DNA from: Nocardioides agri
GTDB taxonomy: Bacteria > Actinomycetota > Actinomycetes > Propionibacteriales > Nocardioidaceae
Length of the DNA: 64,000 nt
Assembly: GCF_013778305.1 (NCBI RefSeq)
Contig: NZ_JACEIC010000002.1
Span: 1,947,669-2,011,668, forward strand
Direction of reading: 5' to 3'
Shown here: positions 8,572 to 17,018 of the stretch, in pieces
Numbering within the stretch: position 1 is the stretch's first letter
Layout of the letters: the number at the start of each line of letters is the position of its first letter
Notes under the pieces: generated by a model
Seen by the model: the letters and a program-made list of their open reading frames with translations, nothing else
What the model was told of the DNA's origin: nothing
Database searches by the model: none
Position numbers and translations under genes: made by a program

Positions 8572-9945
8572 ATGACGACCTCGCAGGACACCACCCACGA
8601 GCCGGTCCGGACCCCGGGCAAGGCCGCACTCGCCGCTTGGTTCGGCAGCGCGCTCGAGTACTACGACTTCGCCATCTACGGCATCGCCGCGGCGCTGGTC
8701 TTCCCCGACATCTTCTTCCCCGAGGGCAACGACACGGCCGCCACCGTCGCCGCGTTCGCCACGTTCGGGGTCGCGTACGTCGCGCGTCCGATCGGCTCGT
8801 TCTTCATGGGCCACGTCGGCGACCGCCTCGGCCGCAAGCGGGTGATGATCGGGACGATCCTGCTGATGGGCGCCTCGACGTTCCTGGTCGGCTGCCTCCC
8901 GACCTACCACCAGGTCGGCATCCTCGCGCCGATCCTGCTCGTGGTGCTGCGGATCCTGCAGGGCCTCTCGGCCGCCGGCGAGCAGGCCGGCGCGAACTCG
9001 ATGTCGTTCGAGCACGCCCCCGACCACCGCCGTGGCTTCTTCACCAGCTTCACGCTGAGCGGGACGCAAGGCGGCCAGATCCTCGCGCCGGCCGTCTTCC
9101 TGCCGCTGGCGGCCGTGCTGTCCGACGACGCGCTGCAGTCGTGGGGCTGGCGGATCCCCTTCTGGCTCAGCGCCGCCGTGGTGGTCGTCGGCCTGGTCAT
9201 CCGCCGCCGGCTGGACGAGACGCCCGAGTTCCAGGCCGAGGCCGCGACCGACGCGGCACCGCGCGCGCCGCTGGCCATCCTCTTCCGCGACCACTGGACC
9301 GCCGTGGTGCGCGTGTTCTTCGCGGCCTTCATCGCGACCGTCAACACCATGTTCGCGGTGTTCGCGCTCAACCTCGCCACCTCCGACGACTACGACATCG
9401 GCATCAGCAAGACCACGATGCTGTGGCTCGCGATCGTCGCCAACGTCTGCGCCATCGCGGTCATCCCGCTCTGGGCGACGCTGTCCGACCGGATCGGCCG
9501 CAAGCCGGTCTTCGTCACCGGCGTGATCGGCAGCGGAGTGCTGGTCGTCCCCTTCCTGGGTGCGATCGCGCACGGCCAGACCGTGCTGATGTTCGTGCTC
9601 GGGGTGCTGCTCGCCGGCTTCGTCTACTCGATGCCCAACGCGGTCTGGCCGGCGACGTACGCCGAGTACTTCCCGACCCGCGTCCGCCTCTCCGGCATGG
9701 CGATCGGCACCCAGTTCGGGTTCGCGCTGGCCGGCTTCACGCCCACGATCGCCGGTGCCCTGCTCGGCGGCGACGTCGACAACTGGACGAACGTCGCGCT
9801 CTTCACCGCCGGTGCCTGTGCGGTCTCGGCGATCGCCGTCCTCACCGGACCGAAGGCGACCCACCTGGTGGCGACCCGGGCGATCGGCGTCCGGGCGCCG
9901 CGGCCGTCCGACGCCTCCGACCGCCAGGTCGGAGTGCCCGCATGA
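8572..9945 (+). CDS. MFS transporter, metabolite:H+ symporter family (shikimate permease-like)
   Basis: A 457-residue 12-helix major facilitator of the MHS (ShiA/ProP/KgtP-like) group. It opens with AAWFGSALEYYDFAIYG, the MHS signature in the first helix, and has the loop 2-3 motif GDRLGRKRVM and a second loop LSDRIGRKPVF. Predicted to import shikimate, quinate or 3-dehydroshikimate with protons. The open frame reaches back to 8512, but that would place the operator inside the gene, so I chose ATG 8572 (MTTSQDTTHEP). The stop overlaps the next start (ATGA at 9942-9945), coupling it to the dehydrogenase and dehydratase that consume the substrate. Confidence 0.88.
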   Translation: MTTSQDTTHEPVRTPGKAALAAWFGSALEYYDFAIYGIAAALVFPDIFFPEGNDTAATVAAFATFGVAYVARPIGSFFMGHVGDRLGRKRVMIGTILLMGASTFLVGCLPTYHQVGILAPILLVVLRILQGLSAAGEQAGANSMSFEHAPDHRRGFFTSFTLSGTQGGQILAPAVFLPLAAVLSDDALQSWGWRIPFWLSAAVVVVGLVIRRRLDETPEFQAEAATDAAPRAPLAILFRDHWTAVVRVFFAAFIATVNTMFAVFALNLATSDDYDIGISKTTMLWLAIVANVCAIAVIPLWATLSDRIGRKPVFVTGVIGSGVLVVPFLGAIAHGQTVLMFVLGVLLAGFVYSMPNAVWPATYAEYFPTRVRLSGMAIGTQFGFALAGFTPTIAGALLGGDVDNWTNVALFTAGACAVSAIAVLTGPKATHLVATRAIGVRAPRPSDASDRQVGVPA

Positions 9946-10805
9946 GCGAGGCGCCGGAGCGCGCGTCGTACCTCCTCGGCCTCGTGGGTGAAGGCATCTC
10001 CGCCTCACTCACCCCCGCCATGCAGGAGCGCGAGGGTGAGGAGCAGGGGCTGCTCCTGAGCTACCGGATCATCGACGCCGGCCGGCTCGGGGTCGGGGCC
10101 GGCGACCTGCCCGCCCTCCTCGGGTGGGCCGAGCGGCTCGGCTTCGACGGCCTCAACATCACCCACCCCTTCAAGCAGGCGGTCCTGCCGCTGGTCGACG
10201 AGCTCTCCGAGGACGCGGCCGACCTCGGCGCGGTCAACACGGTGGTCTTCACCGAGGGTCGCCGGCTCGGGCGCAACACCGACTGGTCGGGCTACGGGCG
10301 GGCGTTCCGCTCGACGCTGCCCGAGGCGGTCGGCGACCGCGCGGTGCTGGTCGGTGCGGGCGGCGCCGGGGCGGCCGTCGGCTACGGGCTGCTCGACCAG
10401 GGCGCCGAGCACGTGGCGGTCCTCGACACCGACCCGGAGCGCGCCGAGGCCTGCGCGATCCGGCTCGCCAAGCGATGGGGCGACGACCGGGTCAGCGCGG
10501 TCACGGACCTCGCGCGGGCGCTCGACGAAGCGCAGGGCCTGGTCAACGCGACGCCGGTCGGGATGCTCGGCCACGCGGGCCTGCCCGTGCCGGCCGAGCT
10601 CGTGCGTCCGGACGTCTGGGTCAGCGACGTCATCTACTTCCCGCTCGAGACCGAGCTGGTCCGGCTCGCCAGGTCGCGGGGCTGCCGGGTGCTGCCCGGC
10701 GGCGGGATGGCCGTGCAGCAGGCCGTCGGCGCGTTCGAGCTGTTCACCGGCCGGGCCGCCGACCCGGACCGCATGGCGCGGCACTTCGCGGAGCTCACCT
10801 CGTGA
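9942..10805 (+). CDS. Quinate/shikimate dehydrogenase, probably NAD-dependent
   Basis: A 287-residue AroE-superfamily dehydrogenase. Substrate residues are S20 and S22 (GISASLTP), catalytic K78 (NITHPFK) and D114 (RNTDWSGY). The nucleotide loop is VLVGAGGAGAAVG (about 134-146). After it, the position where biosynthetic AroE has the NADP-binding NRT motif carries Asp (VLDTDPERA), which favours NAD and a catabolic direction. It oxidises shikimate or quinate to 3-dehydroshikimate or 3-dehydroquinate. The ATG overlaps the transporter stop. The dehydratase that would use its product begins 11 bp downstream, which supports a catabolic rather than aromatic-biosynthetic role. Confidence 0.9.
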   Translation: MSEAPERASYLLGLVGEGISASLTPAMQEREGEEQGLLLSYRIIDAGRLGVGAGDLPALLGWAERLGFDGLNITHPFKQAVLPLVDELSEDAADLGAVNTVVFTEGRRLGRNTDWSGYGRAFRSTLPEAVGDRAVLVGAGGAGAAVGYGLLDQGAEHVAVLDTDPERAEACAIRLAKRWGDDRVSAVTDLARALDEAQGLVNATPVGMLGHAGLPVPAELVRPDVWVSDVIYFPLETELVRLARSRGCRVLPGGGMAVQQAVGAFELFTGRAADPDRMARHFAELTS

Positions 10806-10815
10806 GGCCCGGTCG

Positions 10816-12540
10816 ATGAAGCGGTCGATCGCCACCGTCTCGCTCAGCGGCCTCCTCTCCGACAAGCTGGAGGCGATCGCCGCCGCCGGCTTCGACGGCC
10901 TGGAGATCTTCGACAACGACCTGATCGCCTCGCCGCTCACCCCGCGGGAGGTCGCCCAGCGGTGCGCCGAACTCGGCCTCACCATCGACCTCTTCCAGCC
11001 GGTGCGCGACGTCGAGGGCGTGCCGCCCGACCGGTTCGACGCCGTGCTGCACCGCTTCCGGGTCAAGCTCGGCGTCATGGCCGAGCTCGGCGCGACCACC
11101 GTGCTGTGCTGCTCGAACGTCGCCCGCGACGCGGTCGACGACCCCGACCTGTCCGCCGCGCAGCTGGCCCGGCTCGGCGACCTGGCGGCCGAGCAGGGCG
11201 CGACGATCGCCTACGAGGCGCTGGCCTGGGGCCGGCACGTCCACCGCGTCGGCCAGGCCTGGGAGATCGTCCAGCGGGCCGACCACCCGGCTGTCACGCT
11301 GGCGGTCGACACCTTCCACATGCTCGCCCGCGGCGACGACGGCACCGCGCTGGCCGGCGTCCCCGGCGGGCGGATCGGCTTCCTCCAGGTCGCCGACGCG
11401 CCGCTGCTCGACATGGACGTGCTCGAGTGGAGCCGGCACTTCCGCTGCTTCCCCGGCGAGGGCATGCTCGACGTCGCCGGCGTCGTGGGCGCCTGCGTCG
11501 AGGCGGGGTACGACGGCCCGGTGTCGCTGGAGGTCTTCTCCGACGTCGTGCGTGAGGCCGACCCGCATGTCACCGCCCGCGACGCCATGCGGTCGCTCCT
11601 CCACCTGGAGGACCAGGCACCCCCGGCGCCGAGCCGGGTCGACCCGGCGTTCCTCGAGGTGCCCGGATCCCCAGCGATCACGGGGCTCCTGGGCTCGCTC
11701 GGCTTCTCGGTGGCTGGCCGGCACCGGACCAAGCCGGTGACGTGGTGGCGCAACGGCGGCGCCCACGTGGTCGTCAACGACGGCTCCCCCGACCCGGCGC
11801 TCGGCGTGGTGGCGAGCCCGGTGCCGGCGGTCGCGGCGCGCGCCAAGGCGCTGCTCTGGCCCGAGGTCGACCGCACCCGCGGCGCCGGCGAGGCGCACCT
11901 GCCCGGCATCACCTCGCCGTCCGGGCTGCACGTCTTCGTGAGCGCCCCGGAGGGCGAGGACGACGACTGGCAGCAGGACTTCACTCCGGAGCCGGCCGGT
12001 GGCGACTGGACGGGCATCGACCACGTGGCGATCGCCGTACCCGCCGAGCGGCTCAACGAGGAGGTCTCCTTCCTGCGCACGCTCTTCGACCTCGCACCCG
12101 GCGCGGTCGAGGAGTTCATGGAGCCCCACGGGCGGCTGCGCTCGCGCGCCTTCCGGCCCTCCGCCGGCCACCTCAGGGTCGTGCTGAACGTGGAGGACTC
12201 GAGCCGCGGCCCGGCGACCGGCATCACCCAGGTCGCCTTCGCCTGCCCCGACGTGCGAGCCGCCGTCCGGGCGATGCGTGACGCGGGCGTGGTGCTGATG
12301 CCGGTGCCCGACAACTACTACGTCGACCTCGAGGCGCGCTTCGGACTCTCGCCGGAGGCGCTGGCGGACCTGCGGTCGCACGGGCTGCTCTACGACCGGG
12401 CCGGCGACGGGGAGCTCCTGCACGCGTTCACCGCACCGCTGCCGACCGGCTTCCACGTCGAGGTGCTCGAGCGCAGCGGCGGGTACGACGGCTACGGCTC
12501 GGCGAGCACCCACGTGCGGCTGGCGGCGCAGCGCGTCTAG
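10816..12540 (+). CDS. Two-domain 3-dehydroshikimate dehydratase (QsuB/QuiC1-like)
   Basis: A 574-residue fusion. Residues 1-270 form a TIM-barrel dehydratase converting 3-dehydroshikimate to protocatechuate. The family metal ligands fall at E134, D165, Q191 and E239, the same numbering I recall for QuiC1, with H168 also conserved (VDTFHML). Residues about 285-574 form a VOC/4-hydroxyphenylpyruvate-dioxygenase-like half. Its iron triad appears incomplete: H403 (GIDHVAI) and E549 (FHVEVLE) are present, but the middle His is Gln at 472 (GITQVAF). That domain is probably not an active dioxygenase. Last gene of the transporter-dehydrogenase-dehydratase operon. Its TAG shares CTAG (12537-12540) with the convergent gene. 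Confidence 0.9.
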   Translation: MKRSIATVSLSGLLSDKLEAIAAAGFDGLEIFDNDLIASPLTPREVAQRCAELGLTIDLFQPVRDVEGVPPDRFDAVLHRFRVKLGVMAELGATTVLCCSNVARDAVDDPDLSAAQLARLGDLAAEQGATIAYEALAWGRHVHRVGQAWEIVQRADHPAVTLAVDTFHMLARGDDGTALAGVPGGRIGFLQVADAPLLDMDVLEWSRHFRCFPGEGMLDVAGVVGACVEAGYDGPVSLEVFSDVVREADPHVTARDAMRSLLHLEDQAPPAPSRVDPAFLEVPGSPAITGLLGSLGFSVAGRHRTKPVTWWRNGGAHVVVNDGSPDPALGVVASPVPAVAARAKALLWPEVDRTRGAGEAHLPGITSPSGLHVFVSAPEGEDDDWQQDFTPEPAGGDWTGIDHVAIAVPAERLNEEVSFLRTLFDLAPGAVEEFMEPHGRLRSRAFRPSAGHLRVVLNVEDSSRGPATGITQVAFACPDVRAAVRAMRDAGVVLMPVPDNYYVDLEARFGLSPEALADLRSHGLLYDRAGDGELLHAFTAPLPTGFHVEVLERSGGYDGYGSASTHVRLAAQRV

Positions 12541-13460
12541 TGGACCTCGCCGAGGTCCTCGTGCGACCGGTGGCTGACCGGCTCCACCTGGAACGTGGAG
12601 TGCCGCACCTCGAAGTGGTCGGCGGTGCACTGTGACAGCTGGTCGAGCAGGCCGCCGACGCCGTGCTCGGCCAGCGCCTCCTCGGTGACCGTCACGTGCG
12701 CGGAGAGGCTGGGCATCCCGCTGGTGATCGTCCAGGCGTGCAGGTCGTGCACGTCGACGACGCCGGGCATCTCCAGCAGGTGCCGGCGGACGTCGTCGAG
12801 GTCCATGCCGGCCGGCGCGATCTCGAGCAGCACGGCCGCCGACTCCTTGAGCAGCACGACGGAGCGGGGCAGGATCAGGGCCGCGATCAGCAGCGAGGCC
12901 AGGGGATCCGCGCGCTCCCAGTCCCAGAAGAGGATCGTCAGGCCGGCGACGACCGCCAGGATCGAGCCGACCAGGTCGGCGAGCACCTCGTTGGCCGCGC
13001 CGCGCAGGTTGAGCGAGCCGGTGTCGGAGCGGTTGAGGATCGTCAGCGAGACCGCGTTGGCCAGCAGACCGACCAGCGCGAAGGCCACCATCGGCCCGGC
13101 GTCGACGTCCGTCGGGTCCGCCAGCCGCGAGATGCCGGCCCAGGCGAGGTAGCCGCAGACGACCAGCAGCACCAGCGCGTTGACCATCGCCGCGAGGATC
13201 TCGGCCCGGTGGAGGCCGAACGTCGACCGCGGGCCGCCCCGCAGCGTTGCGACGTACGACGCCCCGAGCGCGAGCACCACCGCGGCCGCGTCGGTCGCCA
13301 TGTGGCCGGCGTCGGCGAGCAGCGCCAGGGATCCGGTGAGGAGCGCGCCGACGACCTCGACGACCATCACGGTCAGCGTGACGACGAGCACCAGTCGCAG
13401 CCGCGACCGGTCGGCCGCGCGGCCCGCGGCGTGGCCCCCGTGGTCGTGGCCGTGTCCCAT
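12537..13460 (-). CDS. Cation diffusion facilitator (Zn/Cd efflux type)
   Basis: A 307-residue CDF transporter with a His-rich N terminus (MGHGHDHGGH), six predicted membrane helices and a cytoplasmic C-terminal domain with VDVHDLHAW. The metal site in helix II is HMATD (HxxxD). In helix V the usual HxxxD is ExxxD (EVLAD). Exports divalent metal, probably zinc, in exchange for protons. It stands alone, convergent with the dehydratase with shared stop bases. Upstream is a short 5-bp inverted repeat (AGCCT/AGGCT, 13468-13480), too small to call an operator. Confidence 0.9.
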   Translation of the reverse strand: MGHGHDHGGHAAGRAADRSRLRLVLVVTLTVMVVEVVGALLTGSLALLADAGHMATDAAAVVLALGASYVATLRGGPRSTFGLHRAEILAAMVNALVLLVVCGYLAWAGISRLADPTDVDAGPMVAFALVGLLANAVSLTILNRSDTGSLNLRGAANEVLADLVGSILAVVAGLTILFWDWERADPLASLLIAALILPRSVVLLKESAAVLLEIAPAGMDLDDVRRHLLEMPGVVDVHDLHAWTITSGMPSLSAHVTVTEEALAEHGVGGLLDQLSQCTADHFEVRHSTFQVEPVSHRSHEDLGEVH

Positions 13461-13561
13461 GGGACCCAGCCTAGGAGGCTCAGACCTCGCGCCACCCCCG
13501 CGCCGAGTCGTGGCCGTCCGCCGCCGTCAGCATCAGGCCTCCGTCGACGGCGTCGGACGGG

Positions 13562-14512
13562 TCAGCCGCGGCCGTGCGGCTCCTGCCAGGTCGTGAGGTC
13601 CGGGCCCTTCGGCACGATCTGCGTCGGGTTGATGTCCTTGTGCACGACGTAGTAGTGCGTCTTGATCTGCTCGAAGTCGGTGTTGTCGGAGAACGCCGGC
13701 AGGGCGTAGAGGTCGCGCGCGTAGCCCCAGAGGTTCGGCATCTCCGTGAGCTTCTGGCGGTTGCACTTGAAGTGCCCGTGGTAGACCGCGTCGAAGCGGG
13801 CCAGCGTCGTCCAGAGCCGGACGTCGGCCTCGGTGAGGGTGTCGCCCATGAGGTAGCGGCTCCTCGACAGCCGGTCCTCGAGCCAGTCGAGGGCGGTCCA
13901 GAGCCGGTCGTACGCCGCGTCGTACGCCTCCTGCGACCCGGCGAACCCGCAGCGGTAGACGCCGTTGTTGACCTCGGTGTAGACCCGCTCCATCACGTCG
14001 TCCATCTCGTCGCGGAGGTGGCTCGGCCAGAGGTCGGGCGCGTCCGCGCGGTGGTGCTCGCGCCACTCGAAGAAGAGGTCGTGGGTGATCCACGGGAAGT
14101 CGTTGGTGACGACCTGGCCGCTGGGCACGTCGACGATCGCGGGCACCGTGATGCCCTTCGGGTAGTCGGGGAAGCGCGCGAGGTAGGCCTGCTGCAGGCG
14201 CTCGATGCCGAGCACCGGGTCGACGCCGCCGGGGTCGAGGTCGAAGGTCCAGCTGCGCTCGTCGTGCGTCGGGCCGCACAGCCCGACCGAGATCACGTCC
14301 TCGAGCCCGAGCAGCTGCCGCACGATGAGGCTGCGGGTCGCCCAGGGGCAGGCCTTCGCGGCCACCAGCCGGTAGCGGCCCGGCTCCACCGGCCAGAGGT
14401 CACCGTCGACCGGCCCGTGCTCCGGCTTCCGCCCGTCCCTCGTGATCCGATCCGGGATGTAGTCGGTGTCCCGTTCGAACGTGCCCGAGCTCGCGTACGC
14501 CATGCCGCTCAC
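13562..14512 (-). CDS. Xi-class GST-like hydroquinone reductase
   Basis: A 316-residue protein of the glutathionyl-hydroquinone reductase (YqjG/ECM4, Xi-class GST) family. It has a thioredoxin-like N half with C55 in AKACPWATR, the redox Cys-Pro-Trp motif, the conserved GLCGPTHDERSWTF region, and the all-helical C half (LWTTLARFDAVYHGHFKCN). These enzymes remove a thiol cofactor from quinol adducts. Actinobacteria mostly make mycothiol rather than glutathione, so the physiological thiol here is probably mycothiol (inference). M4 is an alternative start. It ends 100 bp upstream (in genome coordinates) of the CDF gene; that gap holds nothing recognised. Confidence 0.88.
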   Translation of the reverse strand: MSGMAYASSGTFERDTDYIPDRITRDGRKPEHGPVDGDLWPVEPGRYRLVAAKACPWATRSLIVRQLLGLEDVISVGLCGPTHDERSWTFDLDPGGVDPVLGIERLQQAYLARFPDYPKGITVPAIVDVPSGQVVTNDFPWITHDLFFEWREHHRADAPDLWPSHLRDEMDDVMERVYTEVNNGVYRCGFAGSQEAYDAAYDRLWTALDWLEDRLSRSRYLMGDTLTEADVRLWTTLARFDAVYHGHFKCNRQKLTEMPNLWGYARDLYALPAFSDNTDFEQIKTHYYVVHKDINPTQIVPKGPDLTTWQEPHGRG

Positions 14513-14525
14513 TGTAGGTGAACGC

Positions 14526-14660
14526 TCAACCAGTCTTGCGGCGTCGGTCGCGGAGCCGGTCGGTCGCGGCCCGGATGCGCGCCTGGTTCTCCGGCTTCCG
14601 CGACTCGTCGTACAGCTTCTTGGCGATCCCGGCCAGTGCGACGGCTCTCATCAGCTTCAT
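14526..14660 (-). CDS. Small basic hypothetical protein (44 aa)
   Basis: A 44-residue open frame with ATG 14660 and TGA 14526, beginning MKLMRAVALAGIAKKLYDES and ending RRRKTG. It has a short hydrophobic N-terminal helix followed by an Arg/Lys-rich amphipathic helix. Small proteins of this layout (short apolar start, AKKLYDE, KPENQ, basic tail) recur in actinobacterial genomes. I recognise the type but know of no function. It sits tightly between the reductase start (14512) and the GH3 gene end (14708), all minus strand. It may bind membrane or nucleic acid through its basic tail; this is inference only. Confidence 0.6.
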   Translation of the reverse strand: MKLMRAVALAGIAKKLYDESRKPENQARIRAATDRLRDRRRKTG

Positions 14661-14707
14661 GCCCGCCCTGTACCCAGTCGCGGCGGACTGTCGTCACACC
14701 GGTGGGA

Positions 14708-15901
14708 TCAACCACCGTCCCCGCGACGCGGCAAGAGCCCGTGCGCCTGCTTCGCGGTGAGCACCCGCAGGGCGGAGGCGCGCACCAGGTCGCGGAAGGC
14801 GGGGTCGTGCCGGGCACGGGCGAGGACGGCGCGGTACATCGCCGGCACGGGGGCTGGGTCGACGCTGAGGACGAGGTCGCCACCGGCGGCGAGGAAGCGG
14901 AGGGCGCGCTCGGCCGGCCGGAGCCCGGCGACCTGCTTGGCGTGCGCGAGGTCGTCGGAGATGACCACGCCGCCGAAGCCGAGGTCGCCGCGCAGCAGCT
15001 CGCCGATGACGTACGGCGAGAAGGCGGCGGGATGCTGCGGGTCGAGGTGGGTGTAGCGGGCCGTCGACATCATCACGACCGGAACGCCGGCCTCGACGGC
15101 GGCGCGGAACGGCCGGAGGTAGGGGTCGTCGCGGCGGGTGACCCGGTCGACGACGTCCGCGGCGGTGTCGGTGTTGGCGCGCACCCGGCCGAGGCCGGGG
15201 AAGTGCTTGACGGCGGCCGCGACCCGGCCGTCGGCGAGGCCGCGCGCGAACGCGAGGCCGTGCGCGGTCACCGCCTTCGGGGTGAAGCCGTACTGGCGGT
15301 CGTAGGCGCCGATCGGCGGGTTGTGCTCGGCCGCGCGGCGACCCGGGACGGTGTCGAGCACGGGCGCGAGGTCGAGGTTCACGCCAGCGCGGCGGAGCTC
15401 GTGGGCCCACCGCTGGGCGGCGGCACGCAGCCGCCGGGGCGACCAGCGGCCCTGCACGAGCGCGGACGGCATCGGCGAGAACCCGTGACCCTGGAGGACC
15501 CGGACCAGTCCGCCCTCCTGGTCGGTCGCGACGAACAGTCGGACGCGCGCGGTGGCGGCAGCCGACACCTGTCCGCGCATCGCCCGCGAGACCCGCGCCG
15601 GCGCCCGGACGCCGTGGCGGCTGCGGCCGGTGAGCATCACGTTGCCGACGTGGAGGTCGCCGATCTGCCGCAGCGTCCGCCGGTCGATCTGGTCGGCGCG
15701 CGTGCCGACGACGAAGAGCTGGCCGACCTGCTGGGCCAGCGTCATCTCCTCGAGCACCTGCTCCGCCCGCGTCGGCGCCGGCGCCGCGAGCCGGAGAGGC
15801 ACGGGCTCCGGGATGTGGGCGGGAGCCGGCGCCACGGGCGTCAGGGAGAGGCTGGTCCCCAGCAGAGCGCAGCCGAAGAGCCGGCGGATCGGGGTCGCCA
15901 C
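14708..15901 (-). CDS. Glycoside hydrolase family 3 beta-N-acetylhexosaminidase, exported
   Basis: A 397-residue NagZ-type enzyme expected to remove beta-GlcNAc from peptidoglycan or other glycans. A signal peptide-like N terminus (RRLFGCALLGTSLSLTPVAPAPA) suggests export. The single GH3 barrel shows ATDQEGG (substrate binding), KHFPGLG (substrate-binding His) and the nucleophile in VISDDLA. The flexible loop that in proteobacterial NagZ reads GDTHTDTH is here RVRANTDTA, the actinobacterial variant. No C-terminal second domain is present, as expected for NagZ. Neighbours do not form a peptidoglycan-recycling set, so an envelope maintenance role is inferred from family alone. Confidence 0.87.
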   Translation of the reverse strand: MATPIRRLFGCALLGTSLSLTPVAPAPAHIPEPVPLRLAAPAPTRAEQVLEEMTLAQQVGQLFVVGTRADQIDRRTLRQIGDLHVGNVMLTGRSRHGVRAPARVSRAMRGQVSAAATARVRLFVATDQEGGLVRVLQGHGFSPMPSALVQGRWSPRRLRAAAQRWAHELRRAGVNLDLAPVLDTVPGRRAAEHNPPIGAYDRQYGFTPKAVTAHGLAFARGLADGRVAAAVKHFPGLGRVRANTDTAADVVDRVTRRDDPYLRPFRAAVEAGVPVVMMSTARYTHLDPQHPAAFSPYVIGELLRGDLGFGGVVISDDLAHAKQVAGLRPAERALRFLAAGGDLVLSVDPAPVPAMYRAVLARARHDPAFRDLVRASALRVLTAKQAHGLLPRRGDGG

Positions 15902-15928
15902 GCCGGGACCGTACCGGGTGGCCTGCGC

Positions 15929-16999
15929 TCAGCGGGTGAACGCGGCCGCAACGGCGACCAACCGGTCGTTGGCCTCGGTCTCCCCGATCGACACACGGCA
16001 CCCCTCGCCGGCGAACGGGCGTACGACGATGCCGGCCTCGTCGGCCGCTGCGGCGAAGTCCAGCGTGCGGTCGCCGAGCTCGAACCACACGAAGTTGCCC
16101 TGCGCCTCCGGCACGTCCCAGCCGACTCCGCGCAGCGCCTCGACCACGCGGGTGCGCTCGGCGACCAGGGAGTCCACCCGCTCGAAGAGCTCGGCCCGGC
16201 GCTCCAGCGACGCGATCGCCGCGGCCTGGGCGACGGTCGAGACCCCGAAGGGCAGCGACACCGCACGGAGCGCGGCCGCGATCGGCGCGGGCGCCACGGC
16301 GTACCCGACCCGGAAGCCGGCGAGCCCGTAGGCCTTGGAGAAGGTCCGGGTGAGGACGACGTTCTGGTGGCTGCGGTAGGTCGCGATGCCGTCGACGGGG
16401 TCGGTCATCCGCACGAACTCAACGTAGGCCTCGTCGACGACGACCAGCACGTGGGAGGGCACCCGCGCGAGGAACGCGTCGAGCTCGGACTGCGAGACCG
16501 CCGGGCCGGTGGGGTTGTTGGGCGTGCAGACCAGCACGACCTTCGTGCGGTCGGTGATCGCGGCGGCCATCGCGTCGAGGTCGTGGCGGCCGTCGGCCAG
16601 CACCGGCACCTTGACGGCGGTCGCGGCCGCTGCGGTCACCGCGATCGGGTAGGCCTCGAAGGACCGCCAGGCGAACACCACCTCGTCGCCTGGATCGCAG
16701 AACGCCTGCACCAGCTGGTAGATCAGCCCCACCGAGCCGGTCGCCACCGACAGGTGGCCGGCCGGCACGTCGAAGGTCTCGGCCAGGGCGGCGTAGAGCG
16801 CGGCGCTGCCCATGTCGGGGTAGCGGTTCATCGCGCCCACGCCGGCCTGCACGGCCTCGATGACGCCGGGCAGCGGCGGGTAGGGGTTCTCGTTGGAGGA
16901 CAGCTTGTACGACGTCATCCCGGGTCGGACCGTCGGCGGCTTGCCTGCGACGTACGGCGGGATCTCCGCCACGTTCGCGCGGGGCTGAGGGGTGCTCAT
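15929..16999 (-). CDS. Histidinol-phosphate/aromatic aminotransferase-like enzyme
   Basis: A 356-residue fold-type I PLP aminotransferase of the HisC/Pat subgroup. It has the N-terminal [11 protein letters not shown], the cofactor Asp region [10 protein letters not shown], the Schiff-base lysine in [17 protein letters not shown] and the terminal Arg region [14 protein letters not shown]. It transfers an amino group between glutamate and an imidazole or aromatic oxoacid. There are no his genes around it, so it may be the aromatic aminotransferase Pat rather than the dedicated HisC; the sequence alone does not settle this. A stand-alone minus-strand gene 27 bp from the GH3 gene. Confidence 0.85.
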   Translation of the reverse strand: MSTPQPRANVAEIPPYVAGKPPTVRPGMTSYKLSSNENPYPPLPGVIEAVQAGVGAMNRYPDMGSAALYAALAETFDVPAGHLSVATGSVGLIYQLVQAFCDPGDEVVFAWRSFEAYPIAVTAAAATAVKVPVLADGRHDLDAMAAAITDRTKVVLVCTPNNPTGPAVSQSELDAFLARVPSHVLVVVDEAYVEFVRMTDPVDGIATYRSHQNVVLTRTFSKAYGLAGFRVGYAVAPAPIAAALRAVSLPFGVSTVAQAAAIASLERRAELFERVDSLVAERTRVVEALRGVGWDVPEAQGNFVWFELGDRTLDFAAAADEAGIVVRPFAGEGCRVSIGETEANDRLVAVAAAFTR

Positions 17000-17018
17000 G
17001 CCCGCACCCTAGCCAGGG

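Noticed and set aside
13461..13561. A metal-responsive operator upstream of the CDF gene (AGCCT/AGGCT repeat near 13468-13480).
   Set aside because: A 5-bp dyad is too short to distinguish from chance at this GC content.
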